Origin: RYN-230 sp963813975
Lineage (GTDB): Bacteria; Actinomycetota; Actinomycetes; Streptosporangiales; Streptosporangiaceae
Reading direction: 5' to 3'
Assembly: GCA_963813975.1 (NCBI GenBank)
Contig: CAWFAP010000006.1
Coordinates: forward strand, 1,116,001-1,180,000
DNA length: 64,000 bases
Part shown: positions 51,074 to 58,545 of the stretch, piece by piece
Numbering within the stretch: the first letter of the stretch is position 1
How the letters are laid out: each line of letters starts with the position of its first letter
Made by a program: the position numbers and the translations under genes
Notes under the pieces: generated by a model
What the model saw: the letters and a program-made list of their open reading frames with translations, nothing else
Told to the model about the DNA's origin: nothing
The model's database searches: none

Positions 51074-52357
51074 TCAGCCCACCCGCCACCGGGGCGTGGC
51101 GGGGTCGGGGTGGCAGCCGCAGCTCTCGCGGGGGACCAGCCGGGTAGGCAGGACGATGTTGCGCGGGGCATGCCCGGCATCGTTGATCATGGAATAGAGC
51201 ACCTCGAAGGCGGTCGCGCCGAGCTCCTGGATGGGCTGGCGCACGGTGGTGAGCTGGGGCCGGAGATGGCGGGCGACCGGGATGTCGTCGAAGCCGGTCA
51301 CCGCGACATCCCCGGGCACGTCCAGCCCGTGCTGCATCAGCGCGTACACGACCCCCAGCGCGGTCTGGTCGTTGGCGCAGGCGATGGCGCGCGGGAGCTC
51401 GGCGCCCCGGGCGAGCATCCGGTCGATGACCCGGGCGCCGCCGGCCGCGCAGTAGTTCCCCTGCCAGTGAGCCCCGCCGGTGAACGTGCCGCCCGCGGCC
51501 TCCACCTCGGCGCTGAACGCGGCCTGCCGGGCCAGGTTGTCCGGGCTGTCCGGGTGACCGCCGAGGTAGGCCAGGGTGCGGTAGCCGTGCACCCGGACCA
51601 GATGGCGGGCCAGCTCCCGCATGGTGCCCTGGTTGTCGCCGCCGACGTTCGAGGTGGTCGGCGTGGCCACGCCCGCCAGGGTCACCACGGGGACCTGCCG
51701 CGACAGCCGCTCCAGCTGCTCGGAGTCGAGCACCTGGTCGTGCAGGATCAGGCCGTCACTCTTGCGGGCCAGCGCGAAGACCCGGCGGGTGTGATCGTGG
51801 TCGTCCACGTCCACCGAGCTGACCAGCAGGTTGTAGTCGCGGTTCTGGGCCGCCAGCTCGATACCCCGGTTGATCAGGTCCGGGAACTGGAGGCTCTCCT
51901 CCTCGTCCTGGAAGATGTCGTCGCCGAGGGGCTCGGTGGGCGGCGGCCGCCGGATCACCACGCCGATGATCTCCTTGAGCCGGGCACTGAGCGCCCGCGC
52001 GGCCCCGTCCGGAATGAATCCCAGCTCGGCGACGGCCTGGAGGACCCGTTCCCGGGTCTCGGCCATGGGGTTGCCGCGGCCATTGAGTACTCGCGAGACC
52101 GAGGCGATCGACACCCCGGCGGCGGCGGCCACGTCGTAGATGGTCGGCGGGGGGACCGGGCCACCGCGCCGCTCGCCCAGCGGGGCAGTGCCGGTCTGGG
52201 TGCCGGCTGTCCCGGTGGCCTGAACCTGCTCGTGGGGAGCGCCGTCACCCAGCATGGCTCCGGTCTGGCCGGCGCGCGCCACGTCGCCGCGGCCGGCGGG
52301 CTCTCCCGCCGGGTCGGCCGCGCCGAACGCGGCGCTGACCGTTTCGCGACTGTCCAC
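51074..52357 (-). CDS. LacI-family repressor, first gene of the sugar cluster
   Basis: A 427-residue protein if it starts at GTG 52357, which has AGGGAG seven bases upstream. The longer frame to ATG 52450 would place the operator inside codons 2-6 and is less likely; an ATG at 52255 is also possible. PPTIYDVAAAAGVSIASVSR with VLNGRGNPMAETRERVLQAV is the HTH and hinge; a periplasmic-binding-like domain follows (VTGFDDIPVARHLRPQLTTV). It is unusually long at the N-terminus. It probably represses its own operon at GGTAAGCGCTTACC sites. Confidence 0.88.
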   Translation of the reverse strand: MDSRETVSAAFGAADPAGEPAGRGDVARAGQTGAMLGDGAPHEQVQATGTAGTQTGTAPLGERRGGPVPPPTIYDVAAAAGVSIASVSRVLNGRGNPMAETRERVLQAVAELGFIPDGAARALSARLKEIIGVVIRRPPPTEPLGDDIFQDEEESLQFPDLINRGIELAAQNRDYNLLVSSVDVDDHDHTRRVFALARKSDGLILHDQVLDSEQLERLSRQVPVVTLAGVATPTTSNVGGDNQGTMRELARHLVRVHGYRTLAYLGGHPDSPDNLARQAAFSAEVEAAGGTFTGGAHWQGNYCAAGGARVIDRMLARGAELPRAIACANDQTALGVVYALMQHGLDVPGDVAVTGFDDIPVARHLRPQLTTVRQPIQELGATAFEVLYSMINDAGHAPRNIVLPTRLVPRESCGCHPDPATPRWRVG

Positions 52358-52433
52358 CGGAGCGCTCCCTTGCGGTCCTGGGTCGCTGCCCGGGACCCGG
52401 GGGACCGGGCCTGGCAGCGACGGCTCACTCCTT

Positions 52434-52447
52434 GGTAAGCGCTTACC
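52434..52447. promoter_or_regulatory. LacI-type operator 1
   Basis: GGTAAGCGCTTACC is a perfect 14-base palindrome with the central CG of LacI-family sites. It lies about 77 bases upstream of the chosen lacI start. Confidence 0.85.
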
Positions 52448-52458
52448 CATCCCGCCTT

Positions 52459-52485
52459 AAAAAAGCGGCCGATTCAAGAGCCGCT
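52459..52485 (-). terminator. terminator-like hairpin in the lacI leader
   Basis: On the minus strand AGCGGC, a 10-base loop, and GCCGCT are followed by TTTTTTAA. It lies between the two operators and upstream of lacI, with no minus-strand gene before it for over 1 kb. It therefore looks like an attenuator or roadblock element, unless the promoter lies inside it. Confidence 0.65.
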
Positions 52486-52500
52486 GACTTGGCCGGGCGG

Positions 52501-52514
52501 GGTAAGCGCTTACC
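52501..52514. promoter_or_regulatory. LacI-type operator 2
   Basis: GGTAAGCGCTTACC is repeated exactly 67 bases from operator 1 (start to start). The spacing is near six helical turns, suitable for looping by a tetramer. Confidence 0.85.
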
Positions 52515-52771
52515 AAACGAGACAAGGTGAGAGTAATTCGCCCCCGTATCCGACTCAACCCCCCTGCTCCACTGTTACGGGAACGTGACGGAAGCGGTAA
52601 CCCCGGTCCGCCGCCGCCGGGCCGGCGGCCGGCCGGGCCGGCGGCCCGCTAGCCTCCTGCGCCCCATCGCCCGTCCGGGCCGGCGGCCCTGGCCCCCATG
52701 GCCCCGCGGCCACCGCTCCTGGTGCCCCCTTGGCCCGCTCCCCGGCAGCCGCTAGGGCCCCAGCCGGCGAC

Positions 52772-52840
52772 ATATCACGCCGAACGTGCTCCCAAAACGG
52801 GCGAAAACGCCCCGCCGGGCGCACCGGCGGCGTGAAAAGT
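52772..52840. repeat. dispersed hairpin repeat, copy 2
   Basis: TCACGCCGAACGTGCTCCC and CGGGCGCACCGGCGGCGTGA with AAAGT match the two arms of 25379-25448, with the same overall length within one base. The stem is now imperfect. The shared outer arms and spacing show common origin. Confidence 0.75.
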
Positions 52841-53479
52841 GACGGGGGACGCAACAGGACCCGGGGCGGGGGCTGGTGGTTGCTGTCTGTCGCGGCCCCG
52901 ACCGCGCACCGCGGGTTGTGTACCTTCCGCCGGGTTACATCGCCTGAATCCTGCAAGGCCCGGCTCATGATCCTGCCCCTACCGATCCGGGCCGTCACCG
53001 CGGCGGCGGATCACCCACCTCAGGGCGCCTTCCGGGGGGACGTGAACAGTCGGGGCCGGTCCGGGCGGGTGTGGCCAGTCGGGAATCAAGTGACTGACGA
53101 GACCCGATCCCCGCGCCGAACGACCGCCAGGACCCGGCCGGAGGTCTCACTCGCTGCGCCGCCCGCCGAACCGTGCCCGCGCCTGACCGCCGCGCACGCA
53201 TCACCGGCGCCCGCCCACGCCCAGTCAAACCCGGCCAAAGCCCCAGCGCCGGAGCCTCTGTCATCCGTGTGACCTGCACGAACGCGGTCCATTCAACGTC
53301 GCCGCCACTCCAGCCCCGCATCCGTGCCCTGCGGCGGCCGGTCCGGGGCACGCCATCCATCCGGCGCACGCGGACGGGCCCGGCGCCCATTTCGGCCCAC
53401 TCGCCCAGGGTCACTAAGGACGATTGTGAAACAGGCCCGAAACACGATGTCCCGGAGATCCAGGTCCGTTGTCCACGGC

Positions 53480-53506
53480 GTAACAGTTGGGAAACGTAGG
53501 CGAAAC
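53480..53506. promoter_or_regulatory. GlnR box upstream of amt
   Basis: GTAAC-agttgg-GAAAC-gtaggc-GAAAC has three half-sites at 11-base spacing, matching the actinobacterial GlnR consensus (GTnAC-n6-GAAAC repeats). A weaker pair, GAAAC-n6-GAAAC, is at 53428-53443. It lies about 200 bases before the ammonium transporter, the classical GlnR target. Confidence 0.75.
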
Positions 53507-53704
53507 CCGCTCATGGGAAATATGAAGCGTTCTAGACGGACACTGAAGTGGCCGGCCGGATTTAGCTAGTCCGGGGGGATGCCCCCGGGATCACGCTGCG
53601 GTGATAGCGCGGGAGGGGTTCCAGCAGCCGCCATGGCCTGATGGGACCACAACCGGAACCCCCCGGCATGCACTTCCAGGGTAGCCCCATGGAGGCGGAG
53701 AGTA

Positions 53705-55127
53705 GTGGTTCCCTACGCAAGCTGGCTGTCATCTGGAGATAACGCTTGGCAGATGACAGCCGCAACACTGGTCGGCCTCATGAGCATCCCTGCCCTGGCC
53801 GTCTTGTACGGCGGCTTGGTGCAGAAGAAATGGGCCGTGAACACCATGATGATGGTGTTCTGCACGTTCTGCCTGGTACTAATCACCTGGGTCCTGTGGG
53901 CGTACAAGATGGGCTTCGGTTCGCCCTGGATTGGCGGCAGCCTCCACTTGCTGGGCAAGCCGGGGGCGTCGCTGGGCACGGGCGCATTGGAAGCGCAAGG
54001 CAATATCCCCTTGCTCAGCGCCGGGCATGCCTCACTTCAGGATCCCGCAGTCCTCGGTGTTCTACTTCCAGTTCGTGTTTGCGGCGATCACCCCGATCCT
54101 GTTCATCGGCAGCGTGCTCGGCCGGATCAAGTTCAAGGTCTGGCTGATCTTCGTACCGCTGTGGATCACGTTCGCCTACGCGGTCAACGCGTTCCTGCTC
54201 TGGGGCGGCGGCTTCTGGGCCGGCAAGGGTGCCCTGGACTTCAGTGGTGGCTACGTCATCCACCTCGCCGCGGGTGTGTCCGGCTTCGTAGCGGCGTGGG
54301 TCATCGGGCCGCGGCTGCAGCGCGACCGCGAGCACGCGGTCCCGAACAACCTGATGTTCGTCGCGGTCGGCGCCGGCCTCCTGTGGCTCGGCTGGAACGG
54401 CTTCAACGGCGGTGACCCGTACTTCGCGGGTGCGGACGCCGCGGCGGCCATCGTCAACACCAACCTGGCCACGGCCGTTGCCATGATGACCTGGATCATC
54501 TTCGACATGGTCGGCGGCCCGGAGAAGAAGCCGACCTTCCTCGGCGGCCTCAACGGCATGATCTGTGGCCTGGTGGGCATCACGCCCGCCGCTGGCTACG
54601 TGAACGGCTTCGGCGCGATCATCATCGGCCTGGTCTGCTCGGCCATCGTCTGGTTCGCGTGGAACTACCTCAGCAAGGTCCCGCCGTTCAACAAGGTCGA
54701 TGACGCGCTGGGGGTCGTCTACACGCACGGCATCGCCGGGCTCTTCGGAGGCCTCCTGGTCGGCTTGCTCGCCGATCCCAAGATGATCGTGTACTTCGGC
54801 CTCGGCAAGAACCCGGTCAACATCTCGGGTAGCGGCCTGTTCTACGGGCACGCACACCAGTTGCTGGTCCAGCTGGGCGCCGCGGTCACGATCATCATCT
54901 GGGACGGCCTGGTCACGTTCCTCCTGCTCAAGGGCATCGGACTGTTCATGAAGCTGCGGATGTCCGACGAAGAACTGGAGATCGGCGACGTCGCGGTCCA
55001 CGGCGAGGAGGCGTACCCATCGGAGGGGCTCCACCTCACGGGGGTGGGCGCCGCCCGGGCTGCCGAACTGGCTGCGGAGAGCCAGGTGTCCATGAAGGCG
55101 GAGGTGTCACCACCCTCCGAAACCTGA
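53705..55127 (+). pseudogene. amt: ammonium transporter Amt, one frameshift
   Basis: From GTG 53705 (GGAGG upstream): WLSSGDNAWQMTAATLVGLM, VLYGGLVQKKWAVNTMMMVF. The frame changes near 54022 (GCCGGGCATG, one G too many) into MPHFRIPQSSVFYFQFVFAA, GALDFSGGYVIHLAAGVSGF with the first pore His, and GVVYTHGIAGLFGGLLVGLL with the second. Corrected length is about 474 residues with 11 helices. No glnK follows. Because the rest is fully conserved, the extra G is probably a sequencing error; uncorrected, no transporter would be made. Confidence 0.85.
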
Positions 55128-55156
55128 CCGGCCGCGCACGTCAGCGCACCTTCAGC

Positions 55157-55206
55157 CCGGCGGCCCTCCCGCTAGCCCAGCGCCCGCGCGAGGGCCGCCG
55201 GCTTTT
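55157..55206 (+). terminator. amt terminator
   Basis: CCGGCGGCCCTC (55157-55168) and GAGGGCCGCCGG (55190-55201) form a perfect 12-bp stem followed by CTTTT, 30 bases after the amt stop. Confidence 0.85.
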
Positions 55207-55285
55207 AAAGGCCCGCAACGAAAACCGCTTTCCCGCCCATGCCTCGGGGGAGCGCCGCGACCCGGGTCGCCCACCGGCGGCGTTC

Positions 55286-56119
55286 TTACCCGTCGCCCGT
55301 GGGCGAGGGGTGGCCGCCGATCCGCGCCGCGATCCCATCGAGCAGGCAGTCCAGCCCGAACTCGAACCGCGAGTCCCGGGTCTCCGCCGCATCCGGGTCA
55401 TATCCCGCGCTCATCAGCTCCGAGAGGTGCGGGTACCGTCCGGTGGCGCGGACCCGCTCGGTGAACTCGCCGATGACCTTCTCCCGCTCAGCCTCGGTCA
55501 GCTCCGCGAGTGTCTGCTCCATGTAGGTCTCGCTGTTGTGCTCCTGCACCTCACGCAGCACGGCGCCCATGACGTAGGTGCCGACCGTGGTGGAGATGTC
55601 GATGGCCAGGCGCATGTCCAGGCCTAGCCCGTCGAAGTAGCCCAGCATCCGCTCGACGTTGCGCAGCGACTTGGGGCCGACCGGGGGCCGCCCTCCGATG
55701 AAGTCCATCATCCACGGGTGCTCGTGCAGGCTGCCGCGCATGGCCCGGGCGACGTCCTGGACGTCGCGGCGCCAGTCCCCGGACGGCTCGGGAGTCTCCC
55801 GGTTGCCCTGGACCGCGTCCAGCATCAGGTCCAGCAGTTCTTCCTTGGACACGACGTGCCAGTACAGCGACATGGTCCCGGCGTTCAGCTCACGGGCGAT
55901 CCGGCGCATGGTCACCGCGTCGGCGCCCTCATCGTCCGCCACCCTGATCGCCGCCGCCACGATCTCGTCCCGGGACAGGGCCGCAGCACGCCGGGGCGGG
56001 TGCCGCTGGCCCCGCCGCTCATCCTCGCGCAGGTGCACCCGGAGGCGCTCGGCCCGCCGGTCCCGGGGGCGCGCGGCCAGGAACGGGACCCACAGGTCCT
56101 CGTCTTCCGTACCCACCAC
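55286..56119 (-). CDS. TetR-family regulator of the divergent exporter
   Basis: A 277-residue protein from GTG 56119 (GTG 56116 is equally possible after AGGAGG). About 45 basic residues precede ALSRDEIVAAAIRVADDEGA, DAVTMRRIARELNAGTMSLY and WHVVSKEELLDLMLDAVQG. The C-terminal domain (MDFIGGRPPVGPKSLRNVER) is of the TetR_C/AcrR drug-binding kind. It faces an ABC exporter across three palindromes, the standard arrangement for drug-responsive repression. Confidence 0.87.
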   Translation of the reverse strand: MVGTEDEDLWVPFLAARPRDRRAERLRVHLREDERRGQRHPPRRAAALSRDEIVAAAIRVADDEGADAVTMRRIARELNAGTMSLYWHVVSKEELLDLMLDAVQGNRETPEPSGDWRRDVQDVARAMRGSLHEHPWMMDFIGGRPPVGPKSLRNVERMLGYFDGLGLDMRLAIDISTTVGTYVMGAVLREVQEHNSETYMEQTLAELTEAEREKVIGEFTERVRATGRYPHLSELMSAGYDPDAAETRDSRFEFGLDCLLDGIAARIGGHPSPTGDG

Positions 56120-56177
56120 GCCTCCTTGCCGGCCTGCTGCCGATGAATGTACCGGCCCGGGCTACTCCGTTGCCGTC

Positions 56178-56227
56178 TCGTACAACGTACTGCTATCGTA
56201 CGGCGTACGATCTGGTACAGCGTACGA
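56178..56227. promoter_or_regulatory. three tandem TetR operators
   Basis: TCGTACAACGTACTG (56178), TCGTACGGCGTACGA (56196, perfect palindrome) and TGGTACAGCGTACGA (56213) share GTAC-N3-GTAC, spaced 18 and 17 bases. They cover the space upstream of tetR (56119) and the exporter. Confidence 0.82.
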
Positions 56228-56277
56228 GAAGCGCGATGGCCCAGCGGCCTAGCGGACCGGAGCGCGGGTGCCGCGGC

Positions 56278-56466
56278 CGGCGCGAAGTCACGGACGGCTC
56301 GGACATCACGGTGGCGTGGATGTCACCCAGCAGCGCGGACGTCACGACGGCGTGGGTGGCGTGGATGTCACCCGGCGGCGCGGATGTCACGGGCGCGCGA
56401 AGTCAGGGGCGGCTCGGATGTCACCCGGCGGTCCGGCGTCATGGGCGCCGCGAAGTCACGGACGGC
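56278..56466 (+). repeat. imperfect repeats in the exporter leader
   Basis: GCGAAGTCACGGACGGC occurs near 56281 and 56449, and GTGGATGTCACCC-GC-GCGCGGA-GTCAC near 56316 and 56360, with further GGATGTCAC blocks. All share GTCAC. The 50-base-scale duplications could bind a second regulator or simply be expansion by slippage. Confidence 0.6.
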
Positions 56467-56514
56467 ATGCGGCCTGCGGCCCCGGCCCGGCAGATCAGAG
56501 CAAGGAGGAGTGAG

Positions 56515-57528
56515 ATGGCAGATATCCCCGCCATCGTGGCGGAGGGACTGGCCAAGAGGTTCGGCGCGACCCAGGCGCTGGACGGTATCGACCTGTCCGT
56601 GCCGGCCGGCGGCATCCTGGGGGTGCTCGGCCCTAACGGGGCGGGCAAGACCACCGTGGTCCGGATACTGGCCACGCTGCTGCGCCCGGATGCGGGACAG
56701 GCCCGGATCCTCGGCGCCGACGTGGTCACCCAGCCTGGCGAGGTGCGCAGGCGCATCGGCCTGACCGGGCAGTACGCCGCGCTGGACGAGTATCTGACCG
56801 GGCGGGCCAACCTCATCATGATCGGCCGGCTGGCCCGGCTCGGCCGCGGCCAGGCCCGCCAGCGGGCGGACGAGCTGCTGGAACGCTTCGACCTCACCGG
56901 CGCGGCCGGGCGGGCGGTCAAGACCTACTCCGGCGGGATGCGCCGCCGCCTGGACCTGGCCGCCAGCCTCATCGGCCTGCCCGAGGTGCTGTTCCTGGAC
57001 GAGCCGACCACCGGGCTGGATCCCCGGAGCCGGTCGGTCATGTGGGAGATCATCCGCGACCTCGCCGGGGCGGGCACCACGCTCCTGCTCACCACCCAGT
57101 ACCTGGACGAGGCCGATCAGCTGGCGGACCAGATCGCGGTCATCGACGCGGGCCGGGTGATCGCGGCCGGCTCGCCGGACGCGCTCAAGGCCAGGATCGG
57201 GGACGACCGGCTGACGCTGGTGCTGGCCCCGGAGGCCGATCTGGCCGCAGCGGCCGCGGTGGTCACGCTGTACGCCGCCGGACCAGTGACCACGGTCCAG
57301 GCCGGCCCCGCTGGCGGTCCCCGGATCAGTGCCCAGGTCACCGGCCGGGACGGGATCACCACCGAGATCGTCCGGTCGCTGGACGCGGTCGGTGTCGCGG
57401 TCACCAGCGTGACCCTGCACCGGCCCTCCCTGGACGACGTGTTCCTCACCCTCACCGGCAGCCGGGCCGGCGGTGGCCTGCCCGCCACGGATTCCGCCCC
57501 GGCCGAACTCATCGGAGGTGCCGTATGA
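56515..57528 (+). CDS. drug-exporter-type ABC ATPase (DrrA-like)
   Basis: A 337-residue protein from ATG 56515 with AAGGAGGAG upstream. It shows AEGLAKRFGATQALDGIDLS, LGPNGAGKTTVVRILATLLR, YSGGMRRRLDLAASLIGLPE, VLFLDEPTTGLDPRSRSVMW and a DrrA-type C-terminus (HRPSLDDVFLTLTGSRAGG). Start overlaps in neither direction, but the permease ATG overlaps its stop. It is under the divergent TetR. Confidence 0.92.
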   Translation: MADIPAIVAEGLAKRFGATQALDGIDLSVPAGGILGVLGPNGAGKTTVVRILATLLRPDAGQARILGADVVTQPGEVRRRIGLTGQYAALDEYLTGRANLIMIGRLARLGRGQARQRADELLERFDLTGAAGRAVKTYSGGMRRRLDLAASLIGLPEVLFLDEPTTGLDPRSRSVMWEIIRDLAGAGTTLLLTTQYLDEADQLADQIAVIDAGRVIAAGSPDALKARIGDDRLTLVLAPEADLAAAAAVVTLYAAGPVTTVQAGPAGGPRISAQVTGRDGITTEIVRSLDAVGVAVTSVTLHRPSLDDVFLTLTGSRAGGGLPATDSAPAELIGGAV

Positions 57529-58391
57529 CGGCCAGCACCCTGCCCGCCACCACGGGCGGGCGGCCCGCACTGCCCGCCAGCCCGTCCCGCGGCGCGCTGC
57601 GCTGGTGGGTCAATGACGTCCTGATCCTGACCCAGCGCAGCCTGGCCCGGATCGTCCGGGAACCCGAGACGCTGATGGACGTCACCATCCAGCCGATCGT
57701 GTTCGTGCTGCTGTTCGCGTATGTGTTCGGCAGCGCGATAGTGCTCCCTGGAGGCGGCAGCTACCACGAGTACCTGATCGGCGGCATGCTCGGCATGGGA
57801 CTGGCCGGCACCGCCCCGGGCACCGCCGTGGCCCTGGTCACGGACATGAGCACCGGGCTGATCGACCGCTTCCGGTCGCTGCCGATGTCACGGGCCGCGG
57901 TGCTGGCGGGGCGGACCCTCGCGGACCTGCTGACCCAGGCCCTCGGCGGGCTGGTGGTGGCCGCGGTGGGGCTGGCCATCGGCTGGCGGGTGCATACCGG
58001 CATCGCCGACGCCCTGGCCGCGTTCGGCCTGGCCCTGCTGTTCGGCTACGCGTTCACCTGGGCCGGTGCCTGCCTGGGCATGGTCCTGCGCAGCCCGGAA
58101 GCGGCCCAGCAGCTCGGGTTCATCCTGTTCCTGCCGCTCACGTTCGTCTCCAACGCGTTCGTGCCGACCCAGGGCATGCCCGGCTGGCTGCAGGCGATCG
58201 CGGACTGGAACCCGCTCAGCGCGCTGGCCGCCGCGTGCCGCCACCTGTTCGGTAACCCGGACCCGGCGGCCAGCCTCCAGGTCTGGCCGATGCAGCATCC
58301 GGGGCTCACCGTGGTCCTGTGGTCGGCCGCCCTGATCGCGGTGTTCGCCCCCCTCGCCGTCCACCTCTACCGCCGCAAGTCCCTCACGTGA
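57525..58391 (+). CDS. ABC-2 permease (DrrB-like)
   Basis: A 288-residue protein from ATG 57525 (ATGA overlap). It shows RSLARIVREPETLMDVTIQP, IVFVLLFAYVFGSAIVLPGG, YLIGGMLGMGLAGTAPGTAV, FILFLPLTFVSNAFVPTQGM and PWLQAIADWNPLSAL-type GWLQAIADWNPLSALAAACR, all typical of DrrB daunorubicin-exporter relatives. Together with the ATPase it makes a TetR-controlled efflux pump for a hydrophobic drug. Confidence 0.92.
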   Translation: MTASTLPATTGGRPALPASPSRGALRWWVNDVLILTQRSLARIVREPETLMDVTIQPIVFVLLFAYVFGSAIVLPGGGSYHEYLIGGMLGMGLAGTAPGTAVALVTDMSTGLIDRFRSLPMSRAAVLAGRTLADLLTQALGGLVVAAVGLAIGWRVHTGIADALAAFGLALLFGYAFTWAGACLGMVLRSPEAAQQLGFILFLPLTFVSNAFVPTQGMPGWLQAIADWNPLSALAAACRHLFGNPDPAASLQVWPMQHPGLTVVLWSAALIAVFAPLAVHLYRRKSLT

Positions 58392-58473
58392 GCTTCTTCG
58401 GCCAGGCAGGGCTCAGGTGGGGGACGAGTCACCATGCGCAGGGGAGTGCAGACGGCCGGCCTGAGCCGGGCCG

Positions 58474-58540
58474 CCGGGGTTCCGGGGCTCCGGGGCCCGG
58501 GCTCCGGGGCCCCGGGGCTCCGGGGCTCTGGGGCTCCGGG
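58474..58540. repeat. GGGGCTCC-type simple repeat
   Basis: Units of CCGGGGCTC, with variants, repeat about seven times between the convergent permease and TPP-enzyme genes. It is probably slippage-prone and can form G-rich structure; no gene is present. Confidence 0.7.
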
Positions 58541-58545
58541 ATAAA

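Larger units (their letters stand above)
52515..53704. other. long divergent intergenic region
   Basis: About 1.2 kb lies between the lacI leader and amt. Open frames here are Arg/Pro-rich and lack ribosome sites; I support none. Contents seen: a GC-rich tract (52610-52760), the dispersed hairpin repeat copy 2 (52772-52840), and GlnR half-sites at 53428-53443 and 53480-53506. Confidence 0.6.
56120..56514. other. divergent control region and repetitive leader
   Basis: It contains the three operators at 56178-56227 and a repeat-rich leader at 56278-56466 before the ABC ATPase. Frames through the leader exist but are repetitive and lack a ribosome site, so I treat it as non-coding. Confidence 0.6.

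Noticed and set aside
49386..51197. Open frame of 603 residues on the plus strand
   Set aside because: Antisense to the two permease genes; composition dominated by Gln, Asp, Arg and Gly without a domain or ribosome site.
52555..53569. Small genes in the lacI-amt gap
   Set aside because: Frames are Arg/Pro-rich, lack ribosome sites and overlap the hairpin repeat and GlnR sites.
56278..56466. CRISPR-like repeats
   Set aside because: Repeat units are irregular, share only short GTCAC cores and have no uniform spacer; no cas gene is near.
58439..58545. Regulatory RNA between the exporter and TPP gene
   Set aside because: Only simple GGGGCTCC repeats are present; no defined stem or conserved motif.
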